Origin: an uncultured Bacilli bacterium
GTDB lineage: Bacteria > Bacillota_I > Bacilli_A > RF39 > UBA660
NCBI GenBank assembly: GCA_944331815.1
Contig: CALVIQ010000086.1
Location: 1-10,104, forward strand
Direction of reading: 5' to 3'
Length of the DNA stretch: 10,104 nucleotides
Shown: in pieces, positions 1 through 7,379 of the stretch
Numbering within the stretch: the first letter of the stretch is position 1
How the letters are laid out: the number at the start of each line of letters is the position of its first letter
The notes under the pieces: model-generated
Database searches by the model: none
Told to the model about the DNA's origin: nothing
What the model saw: only the letters and a program-made list of their open reading frames with translations
Made by a program: the position numbers and the translations under genes

Positions 1-205
1 TAGATTCATTTTCATTAACAGGTAACATATTCAAATTTGAATATGCCCATTTTTCTGCCGCTAATTTTATTTCTTCTAATTGTGAATTATATAATTTTTC
101 TTTATTATTTTTTATTGTATTATCAACGACTGGATATGTTATTAATGCTATTACTCCTAATATTATTATTACTCCTAATAGTTCTGCTAATGTAAAACCT
201 TTCAT
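1..205 (-). CDS. Type IV prepilin-like protein, N-terminal part (runs off the left edge)
   Basis: The first 68 codons are visible; the 3' end lies outside the window. The product begins MKGFTLAELLG, a class III (type IV pilin) signal: a three-residue leader ending in Gly3, predicted cleavage by prepilin peptidase before Phe4, and the conserved Glu at position 5 of the mature chain. A hydrophobic helix (about residues 4-24) follows, then a polar helical stretch. This is the plan of ComGC-type pseudopilins and of type II/IV pilus subunits, which are anchored in the membrane and assembled into a filament for DNA uptake, adhesion or secretion. Which system it serves cannot be told because no pilus ATPase or peptidase gene is in view. 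The ATG is preceded by AGGTGAT five bases upstream and by a promoter overlapping the stop codon of the neighbouring yetF-like gene. Family call is firm; exact pilin type is open. Confidence 0.85.
   Translation of the reverse strand, partial: MKGFTLAELLGVIIILGVIALITYPVVDNTIKNNKEKLYNSQLEEIKLAAEKWAYSNLNMLPVNENES
26..45. repeat. Perfect 20-bp palindrome inside the prepilin gene
   Basis: CATATTCAAA is followed directly by its reverse complement TTTGAATATG with no spacer. It encodes the residues Y-S-N-L-N-M of the prepilin. No function is evident. With this base composition a 10-bp perfect half-site somewhere in 10 kb is uncommon but not shocking. Confidence 0.9.
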
Positions 206-223
206 CTACTATCACCTAATATA

Positions 224-252
224 ATTATACAATTTTATAAAAATCAAGTCAA
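224..252 (-). promoter_or_regulatory. Promoter of the prepilin-like gene
   Basis: On the minus strand a -35 box TTGACT (252-247), a 17-bp spacer and a perfect -10 box TATAAT (229-224). The -35 box overlaps the TGA stop codon of the yetF-like gene (251-249). The expected transcription start near 217 coincides with the first base of the AGGTGAT ribosome binding site (217-211), so the leader would be only about 12 nt. Confidence 0.75.
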
Positions 253-869
253 TTTTTTTTAATTATAAAAGTTTTGTTTTTAGTATAAAATGCATAAAAA
301 ACATCTTCTAATTTTATTTTATTTTTATCTAATAAATCATAAACCCAATTTAAATCTTTTTTCATATTTTTAACTGTATCTACATCAATTGTTCCATCAA
401 TTATAATAGGCATTGGATAAATATTATTGTCACTAAAAACAGACAATTTACCATTATTTTCTAATATAGCGTAATTAACATCATTAATATTCTTAATACC
501 TTGTTCTCTTAATTGTGATATTAAATCATCTAAACTATATCTGATTTTTTGCATCTGTTTAAAATCAACTTTTCCTTTATTAATAATTACTTGAGGGTTA
601 CCATCAATAAATTTTCGAAATTTATTGCTTTTTAAAGCTATGTAACTTAATCCAATTTGTAATATTACTAATATAGCTATTGGTATCAATGAAACAAAAA
701 TTGACCTATCTATTTCTTCAATACTCATAGCAGCTAATTCAGCTATTAAAATAGAAACTATCAAATCGATAATTCCTAGTTGTCCTACTTCTTTTTTTCC
801 CATTATTCTATAACATATTGCTATATAAAAGTACAATACTAAAGTTTTAAATATTATATTAAAATACAT
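249..869 (-). CDS. YetF/DUF421 family membrane protein
   Basis: Product of 206 residues. The N-terminal third is membrane-embedded: helices at about residues 5-20, 32-48 and 57-79. The family signature of a small residue/basic/Glu cluster (GKKEVGQLG, about 24-32) leads into the second helix. A soluble domain follows, with the typical GNPQVIINKGKV segment (about 89-100) and the conserved run of R...L...LR.QGI..I.DV..A.LE.NG. DUF421 proteins (B. subtilis YetF, YdfR, YkjA) are membrane proteins with a cytoplasmic domain. Their biochemical role is poorly known, though some are linked to spore wall or membrane stress. I chose the ATG at 869 because AGGTGAT (880-874) sits four bases before it. The upstream GTG (878) and ATG (875) fall inside that ribosome binding site and would add three residues. 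It lies upstream of and in the same direction as the prepilin gene, but that gene has its own promoter. Confidence 0.88.
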   Translation of the reverse strand: MYFNIIFKTLVLYFYIAICYRIMGKKEVGQLGIIDLIVSILIAELAAMSIEEIDRSIFVSLIPIAILVILQIGLSYIALKSNKFRKFIDGNPQVIINKGKVDFKQMQKIRYSLDDLISQLREQGIKNINDVNYAILENNGKLSVFSDNNIYPMPIIIDGTIDVDTVKNMKKDLNWVYDLLDKNKIKLEDVFYAFYTKNKTFIIKKN

Positions 870-873
870 TTTC

Positions 874-880
874 ATCACCT
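874..880 (-). promoter_or_regulatory. Ribosome binding site deciding the yetF-like start
   Basis: AGGTGAT on the minus strand, complementary to the 3' end of 16S rRNA (AUCACCU), followed by GAAA and then ATG at 869. The more upstream in-frame GTG and ATG overlap this site and so cannot use it. A CATAAT sequence (892-887) six bases upstream may be the -10 box; no convincing -35 box accompanies it. Confidence 0.75.
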
Positions 881-943
881 AATATCATTATGAAATAAGT
901 TCTATTTTTTTATACATAAACATAATAATTATTAGGTGATAGA

Positions 944-2457
<1,514 letters not shown>

Positions 2458-2464
<7 letters not shown>

Positions 2465-2486
2465 GATTTTAAAATTATGTTATTAT
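2458..2486 (+). promoter_or_regulatory. Promoter of the unknown 188-aa gene
   Basis: Consensus -35 TTGACA (2458-2463), 17-bp spacer, -10 TATTAT (2481-2486) with an extended TGT triplet just before it (2478-2480). One of the two best promoters in the window. The expected start near 2493 leaves a leader of about 24 nt carrying a G5 ribosome binding site. Confidence 0.85.
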
Positions 2487-2502
2487 ATCACTCGTATTTG
2501 AA

Positions 2503-2507
2503 GGGGG
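2503..2507 (+). promoter_or_regulatory. G-run ribosome binding site deciding the start at 2517
   Basis: AAGGGGGAA with the G run nine bases before ATG 2517. An in-frame TTG at 2511 is only three bases from the G run, too close. The same G-run style occurs before efp (GGGGG) and before the unknown gene at 9911 (GGGGGG). Confidence 0.65.
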
Positions 2508-2516
2508 AATTTGTTT

Positions 2517-3083
2517 ATGCAAAGAAAAATGGATAGTTCTGTTGATTTTCAAACAGTTTTAACAAAAGAAGATTTAAGAACAATAGATGAAGATAAGTTA
2601 TCTTTTATTAGAAAAGATGCTAATGCTCATTCTAATTATTTAAGAAGTGCATTTCAAGGTGGAACATTAATAGAAATATTAGCATCTAGATCTCGTGAAT
2701 TAGCTTTTATTGGTAATAAATATAGAAATTTAAATAATGCGGAAAAAGAATTATTAGCTGCTAATATAGCATTTTCTAATGATGAATCTTTTATTAAAGT
2801 GTTACTTTCTAAAGGTATAACTTATAATCATCTTTATCATTATTCTAGAGCTATTTCAAGTATAAAAAAGGTTGCTTCATTAGCTAACAAATTAGAATTA
2901 GATGATGATGTTAAATTAACAAGTAAAAAAATAAATGCTTTATGTTCATTAATTCGTTTACATTTTGGTATTAGAGATTATAATTTAATAATTGCAAAAA
3001 TAAACGATATTGTAGTTTTCAAAAAAGATTTATATAAAAAACTAGAACAAGATCAATTAACACCATCATCAAAGACACGTTAA
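2517..3083 (+). CDS. Hypothetical protein, 188 aa, independent transcription unit
   Basis: I do not recognise this protein. It is soluble: no signal peptide and no membrane helix. It looks mostly alpha-helical, with frequent Lys, Glu, Leu, Ile and Asn residues and no Cys cluster, nucleotide-binding loop or obvious catalytic motif. Only one Cys is seen (in NALCSLIRL, about residue 144). Segments a profile search might catch are AHSNYLRSAFQGG (about 37-49) and IRLHFGIRDYNLI (about 147-159). It has a strong extended -10 promoter, a G5 ribosome binding site and its own terminator, so it is expressed as a single gene. It is transcribed divergently from tgt with a shared -35 region, and its last 15 nt overlap the 3' end of murF. 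Clean codon structure, promoter and terminator make a real gene very likely. Confidence 0.85.
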   Translation: MQRKMDSSVDFQTVLTKEDLRTIDEDKLSFIRKDANAHSNYLRSAFQGGTLIEILASRSRELAFIGNKYRNLNNAEKELLAANIAFSNDESFIKVLLSKGITYNHLYHYSRAISSIKKVASLANKLELDDDVKLTSKKINALCSLIRLHFGIRDYNLIIAKINDIVVFKKDLYKKLEQDQLTPSSKTR

Positions 3084-4313
3084 AATACGTGTTTTTATTT
3101 TATCTAAATTAAATTTTCGACTTCCCTTTATATATATTATATTATTATCTTTCAAATTTTCATTTAAATAAAATATTATTTCTTCAGTATCATTAAAATG
3201 CTTTCCTTTAATTAATTTTGTATAATTACCAATCAATAAAATTTCTTTATTTTTTATTTTTTTTAAATATTTGTTTACTTTTTTATGATATTTAATACTA
3301 TATTTACCTAATTCTAACATATCCCCTAAAATAATAAATTTTTTTTCTTCCATATTTTGTAATATATTTAATCCACCTATTAATGACTCATAACTACTAT
3401 TATAACTATCATCTATTATCTTATATTTTGTATCTATTATTTCTAATCTATTATCAATGGTTCTATATTCATTAATTGCTTCGCTAATTAATTTTAAATT
3501 AATATTAAATAATAATCCAATTTTAATTGCTATATAAACATCACTTAATAGATGTTTAAATGAATTAAATGTAAAATGAACATCCTCTATATCAAATTCT
3601 TGTTTAAAACCATATCTTAAATTTCTAACTTTTAATATTTTAGAATTAACTTTAATTGTATTTTTTAATTTATTTAAATATTTATCATCATTATTTACTA
3701 TTAAATAACCTTCATTCATACCATCTAATATTTCTAATTTAGCTTTTAAAATATTTTTCTTACTTCCTAAGTTTCCAATATGAGCGGTACCAATATTAGT
3801 TATTACTGCATAATTAGGATTACAAATATTTGATAAATATGAAATTTCATTAAAATGATTCATTCCTAATTCAGTCACAATAACGTCATATGTATTATTT
3901 AAATTTAATAAAGTTAATGGTAATCCTATATGATTATTTTGATTTTTATTTGATTTTAAAACCTTATACTTTTTACTTAAAACTAAATATATTAATTCTT
4001 TAGTAGTTGTTTTACCAACACTACCAGTTATAGCAATTAATGGAATATTATATAAATTTCTAATGTAATGTGCTATTTTACCTAGAGTTATTACACTATT
4101 ATCAACTTTAATACTTGGTGTATCTAATTCTTTTTCACTTATAATTGCTACCGCACCATTATTAATAGCTTCATCAATATAATCATGTCCTTTGTTAATT
4201 GCTAAAAATAAATCTCCAGGTTGTATTTCTTTTGAATTTACTTTTATTTTATTAAATGAAATATCATTATTTATTTTTCCATTTATAATTTTATTTATTT
4301 GACTTAATTTCAA
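3069..4313 (-). CDS. murF: UDP-N-acetylmuramoyl-tripeptide--D-alanyl-D-alanine ligase
   Basis: MurF adds D-Ala-D-Ala to the UDP-MurNAc-tripeptide with ATP, the last cytoplasmic step of the peptidoglycan precursor. The 414-residue product has the Mur ligase plan: an N-terminal substrate domain with the S-x-x-x-x-x-GDLF(L/V)A motif (about 27-39), the ATP loop ITGSVGKTTTK (about 95-105), NHIGLPLTLL, ELGMNHFNEI with the metal-binding Glu, and ITNIGTAHIG. The C-terminal domain carries DDSYNSSYESL (usually DDAYNANP) and the final KGSR motif. I chose TTG 4313: AGGTGAT (4324-4318) lies four bases before it, whereas the in-frame GTG at 4322 is inside that site. It is separated from efp by a terminator, and I see no strong promoter, so expression may come from a weak promoter or read-through. 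The C-terminal codons overlap the terminator of the convergent gene; stop is TGA. Confidence 0.95.
   Translation of the reverse strand: MKLSQINKIINGKINNDISFNKIKVNSKEIQPGDLFLAINKGHDYIDEAINNGAVAIISEKELDTPSIKVDNSVITLGKIAHYIRNLYNIPLIAITGSVGKTTTKELIYLVLSKKYKVLKSNKNQNNHIGLPLTLLNLNNTYDVIVTELGMNHFNEISYLSNICNPNYAVITNIGTAHIGNLGSKKNILKAKLEILDGMNEGYLIVNNDDKYLNKLKNTIKVNSKILKVRNLRYGFKQEFDIEDVHFTFNSFKHLLSDVYIAIKIGLLFNINLKLISEAINEYRTIDNRLEIIDTKYKIIDDSYNSSYESLIGGLNILQNMEEKKFIILGDMLELGKYSIKYHKKVNKYLKKIKNKEILLIGNYTKLIKGKHFNDTEEIIFYLNENLKDNNIIYIKGSRKFNLDKIKTRILTCL
3075..3098 (+). terminator. Terminator of the 188-aa gene
   Basis: ACACGT (3075-3080), loop TAAAAT, ACGTGT (3087-3092), then TTTTATTT. The TAA stop of the 188-aa gene falls in the loop and the 3' end of murF is encoded on the opposite strand of the hairpin. 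On the minus strand the tail is only CTTT, so termination of murF here would be weak. Confidence 0.75.
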
Positions 4314-4317
4314 TATT

Positions 4318-4324
4318 ATCACCT
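4318..4324 (-). promoter_or_regulatory. Ribosome binding site deciding the murF start (TTG)
   Basis: AGGTGAT on the minus strand, then AATA and TTG at 4313. Spacing equals that of other genes here with the same site (3-5 nt). The GTG at 4322 is embedded in the site and has nothing upstream of it. Confidence 0.75.
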
Positions 4325-4337
4325 AATAAAATATATG

Positions 4338-4364
4338 AAAAAAAAAGATATAAAATTATATCTT
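4338..4364 (-). terminator. Terminator of the rpmG-orf60-efp operon
   Basis: On the minus strand AAGATATA (4364-4357), loop ATTT, TATATCTT (4352-4345), continuing into a run of T residues to 4338. It begins within the efp stop codon, so the operon ends with almost no 3' untranslated RNA. Confidence 0.85.
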
Positions 4365-4920
4365 ATGCTCTTGAATCATATTTACCTGTACTTGTTGATA
4401 CAATAACTTTTTCTCCTTGTTCAACAAATAAAGGAACTCTTATTACTAAACCGGTTTCTAATGTTGCATCTTTAGTAGCATTGTTAGTAGTATTTCCTTT
4501 TACAGCTGGTTCAGTATGAACAACTTCTAATTCTACCTTATCAGGTAACATTACACCTAACAATTCACCTTCATAAAAACTTAAATCAACATTTAATCCT
4601 TCTTTTAAATAATTAACATCATCACCTAATTGATCTTTAGTTAATTCCATTTGTTCATAAGTTTCCATATTCATAAAATTATATGAATCACCTGAAGCAT
4701 ATAAAAATTGCATAGGTCTTTTTTCAATCATAGCTTTTTCTAATTTAGTACCACTATTAAATGATTTTTCAGTTGTAGAACCAGTTCTTAAGTTTCTAAT
4801 TTTCATTTTAACAAAAGCTGCACCTTTACCTGGCTTTACATGTGAAAATTCTAAAACTTGATAAATATCACCATCTAATACAAATGTAATACCATTTTTA
4901 ATATCATTAACATTAATCAT
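4363..4920 (-). CDS. efp: Translation elongation factor P
   Basis: EF-P binds ribosomes stalled on polyproline stretches and promotes peptide-bond formation. The 185-residue product has the usual length and three beta-barrel domains: a KOW-like domain I (1-64), with the loop KPGKGAAF carrying Lys32, the residue that is post-translationally modified in many bacteria including Bacillus; domain II with YMNMETYEQ-like sequence (FMNMETYEQ, about 83-91); and the OB domain ending in STGKYDSRA. The Lys-type tip with surrounding prolines resembles the Bacillus-type EF-P more than the E. coli EpmA-modified type; no modification gene is in view. ATG 4920 is preceded by GGGGG six bases upstream, located inside the upstream 60-aa gene, whose last 8 nt overlap efp. 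This suggests translational coupling in a bL33-orf60-EF-P operon. Confidence 0.98.
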   Translation of the reverse strand: MINVNDIKNGITFVLDGDIYQVLEFSHVKPGKGAAFVKMKIRNLRTGSTTEKSFNSGTKLEKAMIEKRPMQFLYASGDSYNFMNMETYEQMELTKDQLGDDVNYLKEGLNVDLSFYEGELLGVMLPDKVELEVVHTEPAVKGNTTNNATKDATLETGLVIRVPLFVEQGEKVIVSTSTGKYDSRA

Positions 4921-5095
4921 GACTTTCCCCCTTTGAATATTTATAATTATTTCTTTTTACAAAAGTTCCTATTGTCTTTGGTCTCCTACTTACTTGTCCT
5001 GGTACAACTAAACGTTTACCATTTATAGGATTTAAAACTAATTGTTTAGAATTTGCAATTATTTTTAATTGTACAAAATTAATTTTTTTAATCAT
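4913..5095 (-). CDS. Small basic hypothetical protein (60 aa) between bL33 and EF-P
   Basis: I do not recognise this protein. It is strongly basic, with about a dozen Lys/Arg and few acidic residues, mostly near the C-terminus. It has a predicted beta-rich middle with NPINGKRLVVPGQ (about 22-34) and a basic tail SRRPKTIGTFVKR. No membrane helix, no signal peptide, no Cys. Support for a real gene: ATG 5095 follows AAGGTGAT at three bases, the site overlapping the bL33 stop codon; the reading frame ends 8 nt inside efp; and it is the only frame filling this 180-nt gap in a tight operon. Its C-terminal codons (K-G-E) contain the efp ribosome binding site. Position and charge suggest an RNA- or ribosome-binding role, but that is inference from context only. 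Confidence 0.75.
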   Translation of the reverse strand: MIKKINFVQLKIIANSKQLVLNPINGKRLVVPGQVSRRPKTIGTFVKRNNYKYSKGESHD

Positions 5096-5104
5096 TTTAT
5101 CACC

Positions 5105-5272
5105 TTATTTTTTTTCTTTATGTGTTGTTGTTTTTTTACATTTAGGACAATGTTTTTTTAATTCTAAACGATCTGTTGTGTTACGTTTATTTTTTTCTGT
5201 ACGATAATTTTCATTTTTACATTCTGTACATTGAAGAGTAATTCTTTCTCTTGCTTCTCCTTTTTTAGCCAT
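5105..5272 (-). CDS. rpmG: 50S ribosomal protein bL33 (zinc-ribbon form)
   Basis: A 55-residue protein starting [15 protein letters not shown], the family start (K-x-x-x-R-x-x-I-x-L-x-C). Two CxxC pairs, Cys15/Cys18 and Cys42/Cys45, show the zinc-binding (C+) version of bL33. The [11 protein letters not shown] and [11 protein letters not shown] segments are typical. bL33 is a small component of the large ribosomal subunit near the E site. ATG 5272 follows AAAAGGAGGG with good spacing. It is the first gene of a three-gene operon with the 60-aa basic protein and efp. The position directly downstream of a class B PBP and sodA repeats an order I recall from Staphylococcus (sodA-pbp-rpmG). Having a C+ form suggests zinc sufficiency, or a second C- paralogue elsewhere that cannot be seen here. 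Confidence 0.97.
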   Translation of the reverse strand: MAKKGEARERITLQCTECKNENYRTEKNKRNTTDRLELKKHCPKCKKTTTHKEKK

Positions 5273-5304
5273 ATATTAATCCCTCCTTTTAAAACACTTA
5301 CATA

Positions 5305-5332
5305 ATTATACCAAATTATTCATAAAATTCAA
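5305..5332 (-). promoter_or_regulatory. Promoter of the rpmG-orf60-efp operon
   Basis: Perfect -10 TATAAT (5310-5305) with an extended TGG triplet before it. A partial -35 TTGAAT (5332-5327) lies 16 bp upstream. The -35 box is within the last codons of the PBP gene. Predicted transcription start near 5298. Confidence 0.75.
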
Positions 5333-7379
5333 AGTATTTTTGTGAAATTCTATAAGAAATTTGTCGATTTATTGGTGCACGGGACGTTGAGCTTTCATTA
5401 TAAAAGATATCTGGTGAAACAATTACAAAAGATACTTTTGGATTATCATATGGTGCATAAGCACCAAAAGTGTTTGATAAAGTTTCTGTATCAACTACTC
5501 CATCATTATCAGTATCAATAAAACTTTCACTAGTTCCAGTCTTGCCTGCTGCATTATATTTAGAATTGATAAAACTAACACCCAAACCACTAGTTACCAT
5601 ATTAGCACGAAATCCTTCTTGAATTCTTTTAATATATTTTTCATCTAAATCTATCTTATTCAAAACAACCGGCTTCACTTCATATAATAAATTAGTTAAT
5701 CCATCTTTAGTTGGCTCATATACTGCTTTTAACAAATATGGTTGTATTCTATTTCCACCATTAGCAATAGTATTAATATATTGACTTAGTTGTATAGGCG
5801 TATATGTATCATATTGACCTATTGAAAAATCTAATAAATGACCTGGTAATGTACTATTACTTGTATATCCTAAACTTTCTACTGGTAAATCTATTCCAGT
5901 TTTAACACCTAAACCAAATTCATTAAAAGTACGTCTATAAATATCAAAAGCAGCTGGATTTATATTTAACTTTTCATTATATTTATAAGTTCCACCACCA
6001 ACATTTATAGCAGTATAAAATTGGTAAACATTTGAAGAATATTTTAAAGCTGCAATATCATCAATATTACCTAAGTTTGTCCAAGAACACTTTATTGGTG
6101 TATCAGCTATTTTTATACAATTATCATATCTTACTTCTCCAATTTTTAGTGCTCCTGTTTTGTATCCTACAGCATGTGATGCTCCTTTTACAATTGAACC
6201 AGCAGTAACAGGTGTTGTTACAATTCCAGGAGTATAATCATATACTTTATATTCTCCATCTTCCTCTACAACTTGTTTCCCTGCCATAGCTAATATTTCA
6301 CCTGTATTTGGATCACTTATTATCACAAAAGATCTATTATAATATTTTGTGTTAGGATATTTTTTACCATTTAATACCTCCTCTTCTAATATTTTTTCAA
6401 TTTCTTTTTGTAATTTTATATCAATTGTCAAAACAATATCATTACCACGACTACCTTCATCTATTATTTTTCTAGTTCCATCATCTAATATTTGATAAAC
6501 TGTTTTTTCTCCTTTTAATATTGATTCATATTGATATTCTAAATAACTAATTCCAACTCGATCATTTAAACTATAGCCTAAGTTTAAATAATAATCTTTT
6601 AATTCATATGGTATACCTGTTTCGGTAGTTGAAACACTACCTAAAATCGTTTTAAAAACATCACCATATGGATAAACTCTATTCCAATCTAATCTAACAT
6701 CAAAACCATTTAAATTATTTATATTTTCTGCTATTAAGGCGTATTCCTTGTCAGTAACGTCTTCTTTCTTTATTACTTTTTCATCATAACTATAACCAAC
6801 ATTCATTAAATAATAAATATAAGCAGCTTTTAAATCTTTTGTATCATATTCATCCAATTGTTCATCAATTCGTTCCATTTTCAAGTTTTCTATATCGGTA
6901 TCATTTAATTTTCTTTCTTCTAATAATTGCCATTCTTCTTCAGTAATTAATTTATTTGCCGCTTCTTTATTATTTAATATCCAAAATTTTTTTAAATTAT
7001 ATTCAGTTAATTTTTTATAATCCAAATTTATCATATCTGCTACTTTATATGCTATTTCTATTTCTTCTTTTGTTGTTATTCCATTTGGCTTTTTATAATA
7101 TATAACTTTTATAGCTTCATTATCTACTATTATTTCACCATTTCTATCATAAATTCTTCCACGCGGTGTACTAGTTGATGTTACTATATTTTGACTTAAT
7201 TTTTCAACTTTTTGAACATAAAATTCATGTTTTATTATTTGTATAATAAATAAATTAACACTTAAAATTATCATTATTATAAATATTAATATAATTAAAA
7301 TATTATACCTTTTTTCAATTGTTTCTTTAATATCTTTATTTTTTATACTTACATTATATATTTTTTTGTATTTCTTCAT
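5316..7379 (-). CDS. Class B penicillin-binding protein (PBP2/MrdA-like transpeptidase)
   Basis: A D,D-transpeptidase that cross-links peptidoglycan, anchored in the membrane with its catalytic part outside. In order over 687 residues: a basic cytoplasmic tail, one signal-anchor helix (about 26-48), the dimerisation/pedestal domain beginning with TPRGRIYDRNGEI (about 71-83), and the transpeptidase domain (about 315-687). The active site motifs are Ser395-Ile-Val-Lys398 (SxxK), Ser448-Ser-Asn450 (SxN) and Lys613-Thr-Gly615 (KTG). An acidic DTDNDGVVD motif (622-630) follows KTG. ATG 7379 lies 26 nt inside the 3' end of sodA with no clear Shine-Dalgarno site (only AAAGTAAG), so translation may be coupled to sodA; no later start keeps the anchor. 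In Bacilli such PBPs partner RodA in elongation or FtsW in division; which is not decidable here as neither partner is in view. Confidence 0.95.
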   Translation of the reverse strand: MKKYKKIYNVSIKNKDIKETIEKRYNILIILIFIIMIILSVNLFIIQIIKHEFYVQKVEKLSQNIVTSTSTPRGRIYDRNGEIIVDNEAIKVIYYKKPNGITTKEEIEIAYKVADMINLDYKKLTEYNLKKFWILNNKEAANKLITEEEWQLLEERKLNDTDIENLKMERIDEQLDEYDTKDLKAAYIYYLMNVGYSYDEKVIKKEDVTDKEYALIAENINNLNGFDVRLDWNRVYPYGDVFKTILGSVSTTETGIPYELKDYYLNLGYSLNDRVGISYLEYQYESILKGEKTVYQILDDGTRKIIDEGSRGNDIVLTIDIKLQKEIEKILEEEVLNGKKYPNTKYYNRSFVIISDPNTGEILAMAGKQVVEEDGEYKVYDYTPGIVTTPVTAGSIVKGASHAVGYKTGALKIGEVRYDNCIKIADTPIKCSWTNLGNIDDIAALKYSSNVYQFYTAINVGGGTYKYNEKLNINPAAFDIYRRTFNEFGLGVKTGIDLPVESLGYTSNSTLPGHLLDFSIGQYDTYTPIQLSQYINTIANGGNRIQPYLLKAVYEPTKDGLTNLLYEVKPVVLNKIDLDEKYIKRIQEGFRANMVTSGLGVSFINSKYNAAGKTGTSESFIDTDNDGVVDTETLSNTFGAYAPYDNPKVSFVIVSPDIFYNESSTSRAPINRQISYRISQKYFEFYE

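Noticed and set aside
4314..4322. GTG start of murF at 4322
   Set aside because: The GTG is part of the AGGTGAT ribosome binding site itself; the TTG at 4313 has the correct spacing.
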